Below the pieces are notes generated by a model. That model did not search any database. It had not been told where the DNA came from and saw only the letters and a program-made list of their open reading frames with translations. The translations under genes were made by a program, and so were the position numbers. From Microbacteriaceae bacterium (GTDB lineage Bacteria; Actinomycetota; Actinomycetes; Actinomycetales; Microbacteriaceae), in assembly GCA_031177985.1 (NCBI GenBank), contig JAPSJW010000004.1:163787-227786 (forward strand): 64,000 nucleotides of DNA, read 5' to 3'. Below, in pieces: positions 45,925-58,070 of this stretch. Each line of letters begins with the position of its first letter. The stretch's first letter is position 1.

Positions 45925-45964
45925 AATCACAGTCTTGTGATTCCTTGGTCCGACCGGCCATAAT
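45925..45964 (+). promoter_or_regulatory. promoter and palindrome upstream of the DUF3145 gene
   Basis: TTGTGA (45935-45940), 18-nt spacer, CATAAT (45959-45964): the most classical -35/-10 pair in the window, about 95 bp before the GTG at 46059. AATCAC-AGTCTT-GTGATT (45925-45942) is an inverted repeat overlapping the -35, a possible operator. Confidence 0.5.
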
Positions 45965-46058
45965 GCAAGGGCGGGTTCGCTCGCGCACAACCGAACACAG
46001 CACGAGCCTCCGGGTCTCAGGTCGATGGGGAAGTCGCACCTGACGAACGGAGAGGCAA

Positions 46059-46568
46059 GTGACTGCATCGAACACCCGCGGAGTGCTCTACGTGCACTCC
46101 GCTCCTCGTGCTCTCTGCCCGCACATCGAGTGGGCGGCCGGGCGCGCCCTCGAGCGTGCCGTCAACTTCAACTGGTCCGCCCAGCCAGTGCTGCCGGGCG
46201 CGATGCGCGCCGAGTTCTCCTGGGAGGGCCGGATCGGCACAGGAGCGGCTCTCGCCTCGTCGCTGCGCGGCTGGGAGCACCTCCGGTTCGAGGTGACCGA
46301 GGAGCCCGCTTCCGGCACCGACGGCGGCAGGTGGATGCACACCCCCGATCTCGGCATCTTCTTCGCGCAGATGGACAGCGCAGGCAACACGGTCGTGCCG
46401 GAGGACCGCATCCGCTACGCCCTGGATCTCGCGGGATCGAACACGCTCGAGCTGCACCGCGAGCTCCGCCTCGCGCTCGGCCAGGCCTGGGACGACGAGC
46501 TCGAGCCGTTCCGCTACGCGGGCGACGGCAACTCGGTGATCTGGCTGCACCGCTCCGCGGCGGGCTGA
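46059..46568 (+). CDS. DUF3145 protein
   Basis: 169 residues, the actinobacterial DUF3145 family: GVLYVHSAPRALCPHIEWAAGRAL, FNWSAQPVLPGAMRAEFSWEG, and the closing WDDELEPFRYAGDGNSVIWLHRSAA. Regularly located beside the fab cluster in this family of bacteria, as here, but with no known function. GTG start with GGAGAGG about 6 nt upstream. Confidence 0.92.
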   Translation: MTASNTRGVLYVHSAPRALCPHIEWAAGRALERAVNFNWSAQPVLPGAMRAEFSWEGRIGTGAALASSLRGWEHLRFEVTEEPASGTDGGRWMHTPDLGIFFAQMDSAGNTVVPEDRIRYALDLAGSNTLELHRELRLALGQAWDDELEPFRYAGDGNSVIWLHRSAAG

Positions 46569-46572
46569 CCGG

Positions 46573-47508
46573 ATGGGAGTCGTCGCCGTCGTCGGCAGTG
46601 CCAACCTCGACACCGTCTACCGCGTCGAACGCATCCCCACCCCGGGAGAGACCGTGCTCGCGACCGAGGTCGCCGTCCACCCCGGCGGCAAGGGCGCGAA
46701 CCAGGTGATCGCGGCATCGAGGGCCGGTGCTGACGCGGTCTTCATCGGAGCGGTCGGGAACGACGAGGCGGCGGAGGTGCTGCTCGGCGCGCTGTCCGAC
46801 GCCGGCGTGCGGCGCCGGGTACGCCGGCCGGACGTCCGCACGGGTTCTGCGCTCATCGTCGTCGACGATTCCGGCGAGAACACGATCGTCGTCGACGCGG
46901 GAGCGAATGCGACCCTCGAGCACCTGGCCGAGGAGGAGCTCGACGAGGCTCGACGAGCCGATGTCGTGCTCCTGCAGCTCGAGGTGCCGATGGCCACGGT
47001 GCAGACTGCGGCCAGCGTCGCGCACGGAGAGAGCCAGCTCGTGCTGCTCAACGCCGCGCCATACGCCCCGCTCGAGCAGGCGCTGCTGGAGCAGGTCGAC
47101 GTGCTCATCCTGAATGAGCACGAAGCCGAGCTCGCCGCGGGCTCGCTCGGCTCGACGGATGTCGCCGCGCTCCTGCGCGCCGTGCCCGCCGTCATCGTCA
47201 CGCTCGGCGGCGACGGCTGCGAGGTGGTGACGGCAGACGGTCGAACTCGCGTGCTGGGGAGGCGGGTGCCGGTCGTCGACACGACGGGCGCGGGAGACAC
47301 CTTCTGCGGAGTCCTCGCGGCGACGCTCGCGCTGTCGTCGACGCGATCGCACGACGCATTCGTCGTCGCGGCCGAGCGCGCCAACGCGGCGGCGAGCATC
47401 GCCGTGCAGCGCGCCGGAGCGGTTCCCAGCATTCCGCTCGCCGAGGAGATCGACGAGCTCCTGAGGCGGGCCGGCTCCGAGCGGGGAGCCGACCGCGCCG
47501 ATCAGTAG
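46573..47508 (+). CDS. rbsK: ribokinase
   Basis: PfkB-family sugar kinase of 311 residues: VVGSANLDTVYRVERIPTPGETV, substrate loop HPGGKGANQVIAAS near 37-50 and ATP/anion-hole motif DTTGAGDTFCG near 236-246 with the catalytic aspartate. The GGKGANQ form is typical of ribokinases. Convergent with fabF, overlapping by 7 bp. No ribose transporter nearby, so the sugar is inferred. Confidence 0.93.
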   Translation: MGVVAVVGSANLDTVYRVERIPTPGETVLATEVAVHPGGKGANQVIAASRAGADAVFIGAVGNDEAAEVLLGALSDAGVRRRVRRPDVRTGSALIVVDDSGENTIVVDAGANATLEHLAEEELDEARRADVVLLQLEVPMATVQTAASVAHGESQLVLLNAAPYAPLEQALLEQVDVLILNEHEAELAAGSLGSTDVAALLRAVPAVIVTLGGDGCEVVTADGRTRVLGRRVPVVDTTGAGDTFCGVLAATLALSSTRSHDAFVVAAERANAAASIAVQRAGAVPSIPLAEEIDELLRRAGSERGADRADQ

Positions 47509-48740
47509 GTGCGGAACGCGGCGACGGCGTTGTGGCCGCCGAAGCCGAACGAGTTGCTGATCGCGAGCAGGTCGCCGTCGCGCAGCTGACGCGGCGAGGT
47601 CACGACGTCGAGGTCGATCTCGGGGTCCTGCTGATCGAGGTTGATCGTCGGCGGAGCGGTGCGCTCGTGCAGCGCGAGGATGGTGAAGATCGCCTCGAGC
47701 GCTCCGGTGCCGCCGAGCAGGTGCCCGGTGGAGGCCTTCGTGGCCGAGACCGCGATCTGGGCCGTGTGGTCGCCGAAGACTCGTCGGATCGCCTTGTACT
47801 CGGCGATGTCGCCGACCGGGGTGCTCGTGGCGTGCGCGTTGATGTGCGCGACGTCGGTGATGGAGGCGCCCGCCTGCTCGAGGGCGGCCTTCATGGCGCG
47901 AGCGGCCGCATTGCCGTCGGGATCGGGCGCGGTGATGTGGTACGAGTCGCTGGTCACGGCGCCGCCTGCGAGCTCTGCGTAGATGCGGGCGCCGCGGGCG
48001 AGCGCGTGCTCCTCGGTCTCCAGCACGATGCTCGCAGCACCCTCACCGAGCACGAATCCGTCGCGGGCGACGTCGTACGGGCGGGAGGCGGTCTCGGGGG
48101 AGTCGTTGCGCTTCGAGAGCGCCTGCATCGACGCGAACGCCGCGATCGGCAGCGGATGCACGACCGCCTCGGTGCCGCCGGCGATGACCACATCGGCGAG
48201 GCCCGCCTGCAGGTGCGTGTACGCATTCGCGATGGCCTCGGTGCTCGACGCGCAGGCCGACACGTCGGTGCGGGCGTAGGCCCGCGACGGAACGGCCATG
48301 CTCACGGCGGCCGCCGCGGCGTTCGGCATGAGCATCGGGATCGTCATCGGCAGGACTCGACGGGGGCCCTTCTCACGCAGGGTGTCCCAGGCGTCGAGGA
48401 GGGTCCACAGGCCGCCGATGCCCGTCGAGTAGTCCACACCGAGGCGCACGGGGTCGACGTCTTCGGGGGCTCCCGCGTCGGCCCAGGCCTCGCGCGCCGA
48501 GATGAGCGCGAACTGCGACGACGGATCGAGGCGCTTGAGCTCGACGCGCTCGAGCCTCTCCTCGGGCCGCACCTTCGCCTGCGCGGCGAAGGTGACGGGC
48601 AGCTCGTACTGCTGCACCCAGTCCTGCTCGAGGCTGTGCGCTCCGGAATCGCCGGCGAGCAGTGCCTGCCAGGACTCACGGGCGGTGCCGCCGAGCGGCG
48701 AGATGGCACCGATACCGGTGACGACGATCTTCTTGGTCAC
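47502..48740 (-). CDS. fabF: 3-oxoacyl-ACP synthase II
   Basis: Elongating ketosynthase of type II fatty-acid synthesis, 412 residues. Catalytic triad in place: C163 (SACASSTEA), histidines in NAHATSTPVGD and KASTGHLLGG. N-terminal KKIVVTGIGAISPLGG. Last gene of the fabD-fabH-acpP-fabF block; 72 bp after acpP. Confidence 0.97.
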   Translation of the reverse strand: MTKKIVVTGIGAISPLGGTARESWQALLAGDSGAHSLEQDWVQQYELPVTFAAQAKVRPEERLERVELKRLDPSSQFALISAREAWADAGAPEDVDPVRLGVDYSTGIGGLWTLLDAWDTLREKGPRRVLPMTIPMLMPNAAAAAVSMAVPSRAYARTDVSACASSTEAIANAYTHLQAGLADVVIAGGTEAVVHPLPIAAFASMQALSKRNDSPETASRPYDVARDGFVLGEGAASIVLETEEHALARGARIYAELAGGAVTSDSYHITAPDPDGNAAARAMKAALEQAGASITDVAHINAHATSTPVGDIAEYKAIRRVFGDHTAQIAVSATKASTGHLLGGTGALEAIFTILALHERTAPPTINLDQQDPEIDLDVVTSPRQLRDGDLLAISNSFGFGGHNAVAAFRTY

Positions 48741-48812
48741 GACGAACTCTCCTGCTGCGAGGACGCGGGCTGGCCAGCCGGATCGCGACTGGCCAGTCGC
48801 GGATGTCTGGTA

Positions 48813-49061
48813 CTAGCCCTGGGCGTTGACGATGAAGCTGACGGCGTCACCCACGGTCTTGAGGTTCTTGACCTCCTCGTCGGGGATCTTCACGTCGAAC
48901 TTCTCTTCAGCGTTCACGACGATGGTCATCATCGAGATGGAGTCGATGTCCAGGTCGTCGGTGAAGGACTTGTCCAGCTCGACGGTGTCGGTCGCGATGC
49001 CGGTCTCATCGTTGATGAGCTCGGCCAGACCGGCCAGTACTTCCTCGGTGGACAATGCCAT
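48813..49061 (-). CDS. acpP: acyl carrier protein
   Basis: 82 residues, acidic; phosphopantetheine serine S41 in FTDDLDIDSISMM. Helical pattern and length fit AcpP. The ATG at 49061 has GAGGAGA about 6 nt upstream; the longer open frame into fabH is a shadow. Position between fabH and fabF makes it the carrier for the fatty-acid synthase. Confidence 0.96.
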   Translation of the reverse strand: MALSTEEVLAGLAELINDETGIATDTVELDKSFTDDLDIDSISMMTIVVNAEEKFDVKIPDEEVKNLKTVGDAVSFIVNAQG

Positions 49062-49102
49062 GTGTTTCTCCTCGTGGGGTTGTCGTGTGACCGGGATCAA
49101 GC

Positions 49103-50101
49103 TTAGGGGAGCACCACGACCTGGGCGCCGAAGACGAGCCCGGCGCCGAAGCCGATCTGCAGGGCGAGCCCGCCGCTCAGTTCCGGATGCTCCTCGAGCA
49201 GCCGGTGGGTCGCCAGCGGGATCGACGCCGCCGACGTGTTGCCCGTCGTGGCGATGTCGCGGGCGATCGCGACGGATTCGGGAAGCTTCAGCTGCTTCGC
49301 GAACTCGTCGACGATGCGCATGTTGGCCTGGTGCGGGATGAAGGCCGCGAGGTCCTCGGGTTGCACTCCGGCGACCTCGAGGGCGCGCTTGGCGACCTGC
49401 GCCATCTCCCAGACCGCCCAGCGGAAGACGCTGGGGCCTTCCTGCCGCAGGGTCGGCCAGGCCGCCTTCCCGTCCCGGAAGTCGACGAGGGTCGCGTTCA
49501 TGCCGACGAGGTCGGCCTTCGAGCCGTCGGAACCCCAGACCGTCGCGGAGATCCCGGGCTCGTCGGAGGGACCGACGACGGCAGCGCCGGCTCCGTCGCC
49601 GAGCAGGAAGGAGATGCTGCGGTCGGTGGGGTCCACGATGTCGGAGAGCTTCTCGGCGCCGATGACGAGCGCGTAGTGCGCGGCGCCGGCGCGGATGAGC
49701 GCGTCCGCTTGAGCGATCGCGTAGGTGTAGCCGGCGCAGGCGGCGTTGAGGTCGTAGGCGGCGCCGGGGTTGGCGCCCACGCGGTCGGCGACGACGGCGG
49801 AGATCGAGGGCGTCTGCTGCACGTTGCTGACCGTGGCCACGAGCACGAGGTCGATCGCCGAGGGCTCGATGCCCGACTTCTCGATCGCCTCTCTCGCCGC
49901 GGTCTCCGCGAGGTCGACCGCCAGCACGCCGGCTGACGCGCGCACGCGCGTCTCGACGCCGGTGCGCTGCCGGATCCATTCGTCGCTCGAGTCGATCGGC
50001 GCGACGAGGTCCTCGTTCGGCACGACCAGGTCGCCGCGAGCAGCGCCCAGGGCGAGGATGCGGGTGCCCTTCGGGCCGGTCGACTGCTGCAGGACGACCA
50101 T
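49103..50101 (-). CDS. fabH: 3-oxoacyl-ACP synthase III
   Basis: Primes fatty-acid synthesis, and in this group usually accepts branched starter units. 332 residues; catalytic C122 (NAACAGYTYAI), histidine in FIPHQANMRI and asparagine in TTGNTSAAS. Start and fabD stop overlap by one base (TGATG). Confidence 0.96.
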   Translation of the reverse strand: MVVLQQSTGPKGTRILALGAARGDLVVPNEDLVAPIDSSDEWIRQRTGVETRVRASAGVLAVDLAETAAREAIEKSGIEPSAIDLVLVATVSNVQQTPSISAVVADRVGANPGAAYDLNAACAGYTYAIAQADALIRAGAAHYALVIGAEKLSDIVDPTDRSISFLLGDGAGAAVVGPSDEPGISATVWGSDGSKADLVGMNATLVDFRDGKAAWPTLRQEGPSVFRWAVWEMAQVAKRALEVAGVQPEDLAAFIPHQANMRIVDEFAKQLKLPESVAIARDIATTGNTSAASIPLATHRLLEEHPELSGGLALQIGFGAGLVFGAQVVVLP

Positions 50102-51021
50102 CAGCGGTTCCCCTCGAGCAGCTCGATGGCGGCGGGCAGGTCGTCCGGCGTCTTGACCGCCACCGTCGGCGTGCCCTTCAGCCCGCGCTTGGCGAGTCCG
50201 GTGAGCGCGCCGGCCGGAGCCAGCTCGATGATGCCTGTGACGCCGATCTCGGCGAAACGGGTCATCGTGAGGTCCCAGCGCACAGGGCTCGAGATCTGCT
50301 CGACGAGGAGCCGGAGGAACTCCGCGCCACTCGTCACCTCGACTCCGCCGCGGTTGCTCCAGATGTGCACCGACGGGTCCTTGGGGTCCATCGTCGCCGC
50401 GACATCGGCCAGCACGCCGACCGCGGGCTCCATGTAGCGGGTGTGGAAGGCGCCGGCGACCTGGAGCGGGATGACCCTGGTGCCGGGCAGCGGCTCGTCC
50501 TGCAGGGTCTTCAGCGCATCGAGCGCCCCGGCCACGACGATCTGGCCGCCGCCGTTGAAGTTCGCGGGCTGCAGGCCGAGCTCGGCGAGGCGCTCGAGGA
50601 GTGCGGCCTCGTCGCCGCCGAGGACGGCGCTCATGCCGGTCGGAGCGAGCGCCGCGGCATCCGCCATCGCCCGACCCCTCGCGTGCACGAGCCGGAGGGC
50701 GTCGAGCGGAGTCAGGATGCCGGCGACCGCTGCGGCGGTGATCTCGCCCACCGAGTGGCCGGCGACGCCGTCGAGACGAGCCGTGCGACCGTCAGCCAGC
50801 AGCGCATCCGCCGTCAGCAGACCCGCGGCGACGATGAGCGGCTGAGCGACGGCGGTGTCGCGGATGGTGTCGGCGTCCGACACGGTGCCATGAGCGACCA
50901 GATCGAGACCGATGTGCTCGGAGTACTCGCCGAGGAGGTCACGGAAGCGCGGCTCGGTGAGCCAGGGGTCGAGGAACCCGGGGGTCTGGGAGCCCTGTCC
51001 GGGCGCGACGACGACGATCAC
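50101..51021 (-). CDS. fabD: malonyl-CoA:ACP malonyltransferase
   Basis: 306 residues. VVVAPGQGSQTPGF opening, catalytic serine S90 in GHSVGE and histidine in VAGAFHTRYM. The GTG at 51021 fits both the family start and CAGACT 6 nt upstream; an upstream open frame of 17 codons adds nothing recognisable. First gene of the fab operon, 74 bp after the PucR-type regulator gene. Confidence 0.95.
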   Translation of the reverse strand: MIVVVAPGQGSQTPGFLDPWLTEPRFRDLLGEYSEHIGLDLVAHGTVSDADTIRDTAVAQPLIVAAGLLTADALLADGRTARLDGVAGHSVGEITAAAVAGILTPLDALRLVHARGRAMADAAALAPTGMSAVLGGDEAALLERLAELGLQPANFNGGGQIVVAGALDALKTLQDEPLPGTRVIPLQVAGAFHTRYMEPAVGVLADVAATMDPKDPSVHIWSNRGGVEVTSGAEFLRLLVEQISSPVRWDLTMTRFAEIGVTGIIELAPAGALTGLAKRGLKGTPTVAVKTPDDLPAAIELLEGNR

Positions 51022-51027
51022 TTCTCT

Positions 51028-51033
51028 AGTCTG
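51028..51033 (-). promoter_or_regulatory. possible -10 of the fab operon
   Basis: CAGACT on the minus strand, 6 nt before the GTG of fabD. Confidence 0.35.
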
Positions 51034-51095
51034 CCAATCTCTCGTCCTGCGATGTTGTGGATGGGGACCCAAGAATCACTGGCGACCTTGTGGGA

Positions 51096-52283
51096 TCACT
51101 GGCGTGTCCGCCGCCGCGGCGAGCCGTCCGGCTCCGCGATCGAGCCGACGATGAGCGCAGCCTGCAGGATGAGCGCCTCGCGCGCCCCGGTCGCGTCCCA
51201 GCCGATCACCTCGCTGATCCGCTTCAGGCGGTACCGCACGGTGTTCGGGTGCACGAACAGCTCCCGCGCCGTCGCCTCGAGGCTCCTGCCGTTGTCCAGG
51301 TAGCACCACAGCGTGAGCAGCAGCTCGGTCGAGTGGTCCTGCAGCGGACGGAAGATGCGGTTGATGAGGGTGGCCCTGGCGAGCGGGTCGCCGGCGAACG
51401 CGCGCTCCGGCAGGAGGTCGTCGGCGAGGACGGGGCGCGGCGCGTTGCGCCAGGAGCGCGCGACGGCGAAGCCGGCGAGGGCGGCCTTCGCACTGCGCGC
51501 GGCCTCGACGAGGGTGGGCACCTCGGGCCCGAGCACCAGGTGGCCTTCGCCGAACCCCGGCTCCAGCTGGGTCGCGATGTCGAGGAAGGGGATGACCTCT
51601 TCGGCGTCCTCGAGGGCGGGCTCGGCACGACCGATGACGAGCACCAGCCGGTTGCCCTGCACGCCGATGAGGACATCGGCCCGCAGGTGTCGTGCGGTGC
51701 GGCGGAGGGCGTCGACGTCGAGCATCCGCGGCGACGTGCCGACGAGCACCGCGACCTCGCCGTGCCCGTTCCAGCCGAGTGCCGCGATTCGGCTGGGCAG
51801 CTCGCTGTCGTACTCGCCCGAGAGGATCGAGTCCACGACGAGGGCCTCGAGCCGGGCATCCCAGAGCCCACGGGCTTCGGCGGCGCGCGCGTAGACGTCG
51901 GCCGCCGCGAAGGCGATCTCCCTCGAGTAGAGGAGGATCGCCTCGCGCAACGGGTCGTCGCCGCCCTTGACGCGCTCCTCGACGACCTCGACCGTGACGC
52001 GGATGAGCTGCAGGGTCTGCTGCAGGCTCACCGACCGCAGCAGCTCCCGGGGGGCGGCTCCGAAGACGTCCGCGGCGATCCACGGCGTCGACTTCGGGTC
52101 GTCGAACCAGCTGATGAAGCTCGTGATGCCCGCCTGGGCGACGAGGCCCACGGCCGAGCGCCGCCCCGGCGGCATCTCGCCGTACCAGGGCAGCGTCTCG
52201 TCCAGTCGGCGCAGCGTCGCCGTCGCGAGCTCGCCCGAGATGGTGCGGAGCCAGGCGAGCGTCTGCTCCTTGGTGCGAGCCAC
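51096..52283 (-). CDS. PucR-type transcriptional regulator of the fab block
   Basis: 395 residues: a GGDEF-like middle region and a C-terminal PucR helix-turn-helix, LEATARELFVHPNTVRYRLKRISEVIGW (about 333-360). In Streptomyces a regulator of this type, FasR, lies directly upstream of fabD and activates the fab operon; same position and domain order here make it the likely counterpart. GTG start. Lies between aceE and fabD, 7 bp after aceE, so may share an aceE transcript. Confidence 0.88.
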   Translation of the reverse strand: MARTKEQTLAWLRTISGELATATLRRLDETLPWYGEMPPGRRSAVGLVAQAGITSFISWFDDPKSTPWIAADVFGAAPRELLRSVSLQQTLQLIRVTVEVVEERVKGGDDPLREAILLYSREIAFAAADVYARAAEARGLWDARLEALVVDSILSGEYDSELPSRIAALGWNGHGEVAVLVGTSPRMLDVDALRRTARHLRADVLIGVQGNRLVLVIGRAEPALEDAEEVIPFLDIATQLEPGFGEGHLVLGPEVPTLVEAARSAKAALAGFAVARSWRNAPRPVLADDLLPERAFAGDPLARATLINRIFRPLQDHSTELLLTLWCYLDNGRSLEATARELFVHPNTVRYRLKRISEVIGWDATGAREALILQAALIVGSIAEPDGSPRRRTRQ

Positions 52284-52290
52284 CCGAGCC

Positions 52291-55014
<2,724 letters not shown>

Positions 55015-55199
55015 CCTTGACCTCTTCCTGGTAGAGACAGATCGTCGTCCAGACGGGCACAGCGCCGGGTCGCAGCCTGTGCCCTCCACTACGGGACCGT
55101 ACGAGTCTATTCGTCCCTGCGGCCGAGCACCGCCGGGCGTATAGTGGCCGATCGTCGTCAGCCCGACGGCAGTCGCCGGGCACGGAAGGACGGTTGGCC

Positions 55200-55673
55200 A
55201 TGGCACTCGAGATCGACACCCGCGCACCCGACTTCGAGCTGGCGAACCAGTACGGCGAGCGGATCCGGCTCAGCGACTTCCGCGGTGTGCGTCCCGTGAC
55301 GCTCGTCTTCTTCCCGCTCGCGTTCTCGAGCACCTGCACCTCGGAGCTGTGCGCGCTGCGCGACAACCTCACCCTCTTCCAGCAGAAGGGGGTCGAGCTG
55401 CTGAGCGTCTCGGTCGACTCGAAGGCGACGCTGCGCGCCTTCGCCGAGCAGGAGGGCTACGAGTTCTCGCTCCTCGCGGACTTCTGGCCGCACGGCGAGG
55501 TCTCGCGGGAGTACGGCGTGTTCCTCGAGCACAAGGGCTTCGCCAACCGCGCGACCTTCGTGATCGACACCGACGGCATCATCCGTGCCTCGATCATCAC
55601 CGAGCCGGGAGAGGCACGGTCGATCGACGCCTACCGCGAGGCGCTCGCTCACGTCGTGCCCGCGAGCGTCTGA
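55200..55673 (+). CDS. AhpE-like peroxiredoxin
   Basis: 157 residues. Peroxidatic C46 in [17 protein letters not shown], with a second cysteine C51 five residues on. Similar in length and sequence to mycobacterial AhpE, a one-cysteine peroxiredoxin reduced by mycothiol-linked systems. The ATG at 55200 is better spaced from GGAAGGA than the TTG at 55194. Divergent from aceE. Confidence 0.93.
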   Translation: MALEIDTRAPDFELANQYGERIRLSDFRGVRPVTLVFFPLAFSSTCTSELCALRDNLTLFQQKGVELLSVSVDSKATLRAFAEQEGYEFSLLADFWPHGEVSREYGVFLEHKGFANRATFVIDTDGIIRASIITEPGEARSIDAYREALAHVVPASV

Positions 55674-55720
55674 CTCCTCGGCTCCCCGCAACCCCCTCGC
55701 GGCTGTCGGAGGTGCCTGCC

Positions 55721-55726
55721 TACCGT
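55721..55726 (+). promoter_or_regulatory. -10 element of the DUF3072 gene
   Basis: TACCGT, 6 nt before the ATG at 55733. Confidence 0.45.
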
Positions 55727-55732
55727 GGGGGC

Positions 55733-55960
55733 ATGAGCGACAACGGCGAGGACATGATCGGTGCGACGGATGCGGACAACCCGGCCGCCAAGGACCCGAG
55801 CACCTGGGTCACCGGTGACGAGCCGATGACCGCCGCCCAGCGCAGCTACCTCGAGACGCTGGCGCGCGAGGCGGGGGAGCAGCTGCCGGCCGACCTGAGC
55901 AAGGCGGAGGCCTCCGAGCACATCGAGCGGCTGCAGGGCGAGACCGGGCGGGGTCAGTAG
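55733..55960 (+). CDS. DUF3072 protein
   Basis: 75 residues: ADNPAAKDPSTWVTGDEPMTAAQRSYLETLAREAGEQLPADLSKAEASEHIERLQ, which matches the DUF3072 family almost throughout. Small, soluble, acidic. Function unknown. Frequently seen as a lone gene in actinobacteria. Confidence 0.92.
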   Translation: MSDNGEDMIGATDADNPAAKDPSTWVTGDEPMTAAQRSYLETLAREAGEQLPADLSKAEASEHIERLQGETGRGQ

Positions 55961-56032
55961 CCCGTCCACCGCTCCACCGGATGGCGGAGGACGATCCGTC
56001 CCATGGCGGAGGGGCCGGCTCGCCCGCGTGTG

Positions 56033-56038
56033 TAGGTT
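56033..56038 (+). promoter_or_regulatory. -10 element of the second two-component operon
   Basis: TAGGTT, 6 nt before the GTG at 56045. Confidence 0.45.
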
Positions 56039-56044
56039 GAGCGG

Positions 56045-57346
56045 GTGACGAGCGACCCCGACTCCCGCGGCTGGCGGCGACCGCCCGCCGACACCGGTCA
56101 GCGGCGCGCGGATGCGGCACTCGCGGCCGCTCTCTTCGGCGCCGCGATCCTCTCCCTCGTGCTCGGGCGCGCGATCGGCATCTACGAGGACCCGGCCTCT
56201 CCTGCTGTGAGCGCCGCGGTGCTCGCCGGGATGACGCTGCCGCTCGCGTGGCGCAGAGTCGCGCCCGTGCCGGTGCTCGGGATCGTCACGGTCGCGTTCG
56301 TGCTGCTCGCGGAGCTGAGCGTTCCCGAGCTGACGGTCGCGAACATCGCGATGTTCATGGCGCTCTACGGCGTGGGCGCCTGGGAGCGCGATCGTCGACG
56401 TGCGCTCTGGGCCAGGGTCGTCGTCGTCACGGCCATGGGCGTCTGGCTGCTCGTCGCGTTCTTCCGCGCCAGCACCGAGGACCTCGGCATCGACGGCCCC
56501 GGCATCGGCGTGCTGACTCCCGTCGCGGCCTTCATGCTCCAGCAGCTGCTCATCAACGTGCTCTACTTCGCCGGTGCGTGGTGGTTCGGCGACCACGCCT
56601 GGGCCTCTGCCCGTCAGCGGGCCCTGACCGCGCTCCGCTCCCGTCAGCTCGAGGAGGAGCAGGCGAAGGTCGCCCGCCAGGCCATCACGATCGAGCGGCT
56701 GCGCATCGCCCGCGAGCTGCACGATGCCGTCGCGCACCACGTGTCGCTGATGGGCGTGCAGGCGGGTGCGGCGCGGGCCGTGCTCGACGCCGATCCCGCT
56801 GCGGCACGGCAGCAGCTGGAGTCGCTCGAGGCGACCTCCCGTGCCGCGGTCGGCGAGCTGTACAACCTGCTCGGCACGCTGCGCGATGAGGAGCAGCCCG
56901 AGGGTGAGGTGGATGCGGCGACCGCGACCCTCGGGCTCGAGCACCTCGACGCCCTCGTCGGAGACGCGAACGCCGCGGGCCTCCGGGTCACCCGCCAGGT
57001 CGTGGGAGAGCCGTTCCCGGTTCCCGCGCTCGTGGGCCTCAACCTCTACCGGATCGCGCAGGAGGCGCTCACCAACGTGCGCAAGCACGCGGGCCAGGGC
57101 ACGGCCGCACGCGTGCACCTGCGCTACGGTCCCGATTCCGTCGAGCTCGAAATCGTGGACGACGGCCTCGGCCGCCCCGGTCCTCCCCAACGCGGAGGCG
57201 GCCTCGGACTCCTTGGGATGCGGGAGCGTGCGGCGGCCCTCGGCGGCACCGTGGACGCCGGTCCCCGCTCCGACTCCGGGTGGGTCGTCCGGGTCACCGT
57301 GCCGGCGACGGCATCCCGCCCGGTGGGCCAGAGGAGTGCGGCGTGA
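56045..57346 (+). CDS. sensor histidine kinase, NarL-partner type
   Basis: 433 residues. Membrane region with about five helices (25-42, 55-70, 74-108, 121-142, 155-182), HisKA_3 helix with H226 in RIARELHDAVAHHVS, and HATPase domain with QEALTNVRKHAG, IVDDGLGRPG and GLLGMRERAAALGG. Overlaps its regulator gene by 4 bp and is followed by an ABC exporter it probably controls. Confidence 0.94.
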   Translation: MTSDPDSRGWRRPPADTGQRRADAALAAALFGAAILSLVLGRAIGIYEDPASPAVSAAVLAGMTLPLAWRRVAPVPVLGIVTVAFVLLAELSVPELTVANIAMFMALYGVGAWERDRRRALWARVVVVTAMGVWLLVAFFRASTEDLGIDGPGIGVLTPVAAFMLQQLLINVLYFAGAWWFGDHAWASARQRALTALRSRQLEEEQAKVARQAITIERLRIARELHDAVAHHVSLMGVQAGAARAVLDADPAAARQQLESLEATSRAAVGELYNLLGTLRDEEQPEGEVDAATATLGLEHLDALVGDANAAGLRVTRQVVGEPFPVPALVGLNLYRIAQEALTNVRKHAGQGTAARVHLRYGPDSVELEIVDDGLGRPGPPQRGGGLGLLGMRERAAALGGTVDAGPRSDSGWVVRVTVPATASRPVGQRSAA

Positions 57347-58008
57347 CCGCCGTGCGGGTCGTGCTGGTCGACGACCACGAGCTGCTGCGCCAGGGCATCC
57401 GTACGATCCTGTCGGCGCACGACGGCATCGAGGTCGTCGGCGAGGCCTCGAGCGGCGAGGCCGCGCTCGAGCTCGTGACCCGAGAGCTGCCCGACGTCGT
57501 GTGCATGGACGTCGAGATGCCGGGGATGGGAGGGATCGAGGCGACCCGACGGCTCGTCGCCGACCCCGCGGTGACATCGACGGTGATCATGCTGACGACC
57601 TTCGAGCGCGAGGACTACCTGCTCGCCGCACTGGAAGCCGGCGCGAGCGGCTTCCTGCTGAAGAACGCGCGGCCCGAGACGCTGATCGACGGGATCCGCG
57701 CCGCCGCTGCCGGGGAGGCGCTTCTGGCGCCGGAGGTGACCCGGGCGGTGATCGAGCGGGCCGTCGCCGGGGAACGCGGCGGGCGTCGGCTACCTGCGAC
57801 CGGCGCGCTGCCCGAGCAGCTCACGGAGCGCGAGGGCGAGGTGCTGCGCCTGATCGCGCAGGGCCTTTCGAACGAGGAGATCGCCGAGAGCCTGGTCGTC
57901 GGTCGCGCCACCGTGAAGACCCACGTGTCCAACGTGCTGCTCAAGCTCGGGCTGCGCGACCGCGTGCAGGCGGTGGCGTTCGCCTACCGCTCCGGCCTCG
58001 TGGACTGA
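57343..58008 (+). CDS. LuxR/NarL-family response regulator
   Basis: 221 residues: receiver with D10-D11 and phospho-acceptor D56 (VVCMDVEMPGM), and LuxR helix-turn-helix with LTEREGEVLRLIAQGLSNEEIAESL and TVKTHVSNVL. GTG start in a GTGA overlap with its kinase. The inverted repeat GCTCCC-TACCGT-GGGGAGC at 58071-58089, just before the ABC operon, is a candidate target, differing from the operators at 27750 and 29664. Confidence 0.95.
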   Translation: MTAVRVVLVDDHELLRQGIRTILSAHDGIEVVGEASSGEAALELVTRELPDVVCMDVEMPGMGGIEATRRLVADPAVTSTVIMLTTFEREDYLLAALEAGASGFLLKNARPETLIDGIRAAAAGEALLAPEVTRAVIERAVAGERGGRRLPATGALPEQLTEREGEVLRLIAQGLSNEEIAESLVVGRATVKTHVSNVLLKLGLRDRVQAVAFAYRSGLVD

Positions 58009-58070
58009 GCTCTCCACCTCGAGACGGAGGCCCCGGAATCGGTCCGGTGGGGGAGGCGGTGGCTCGTGCG

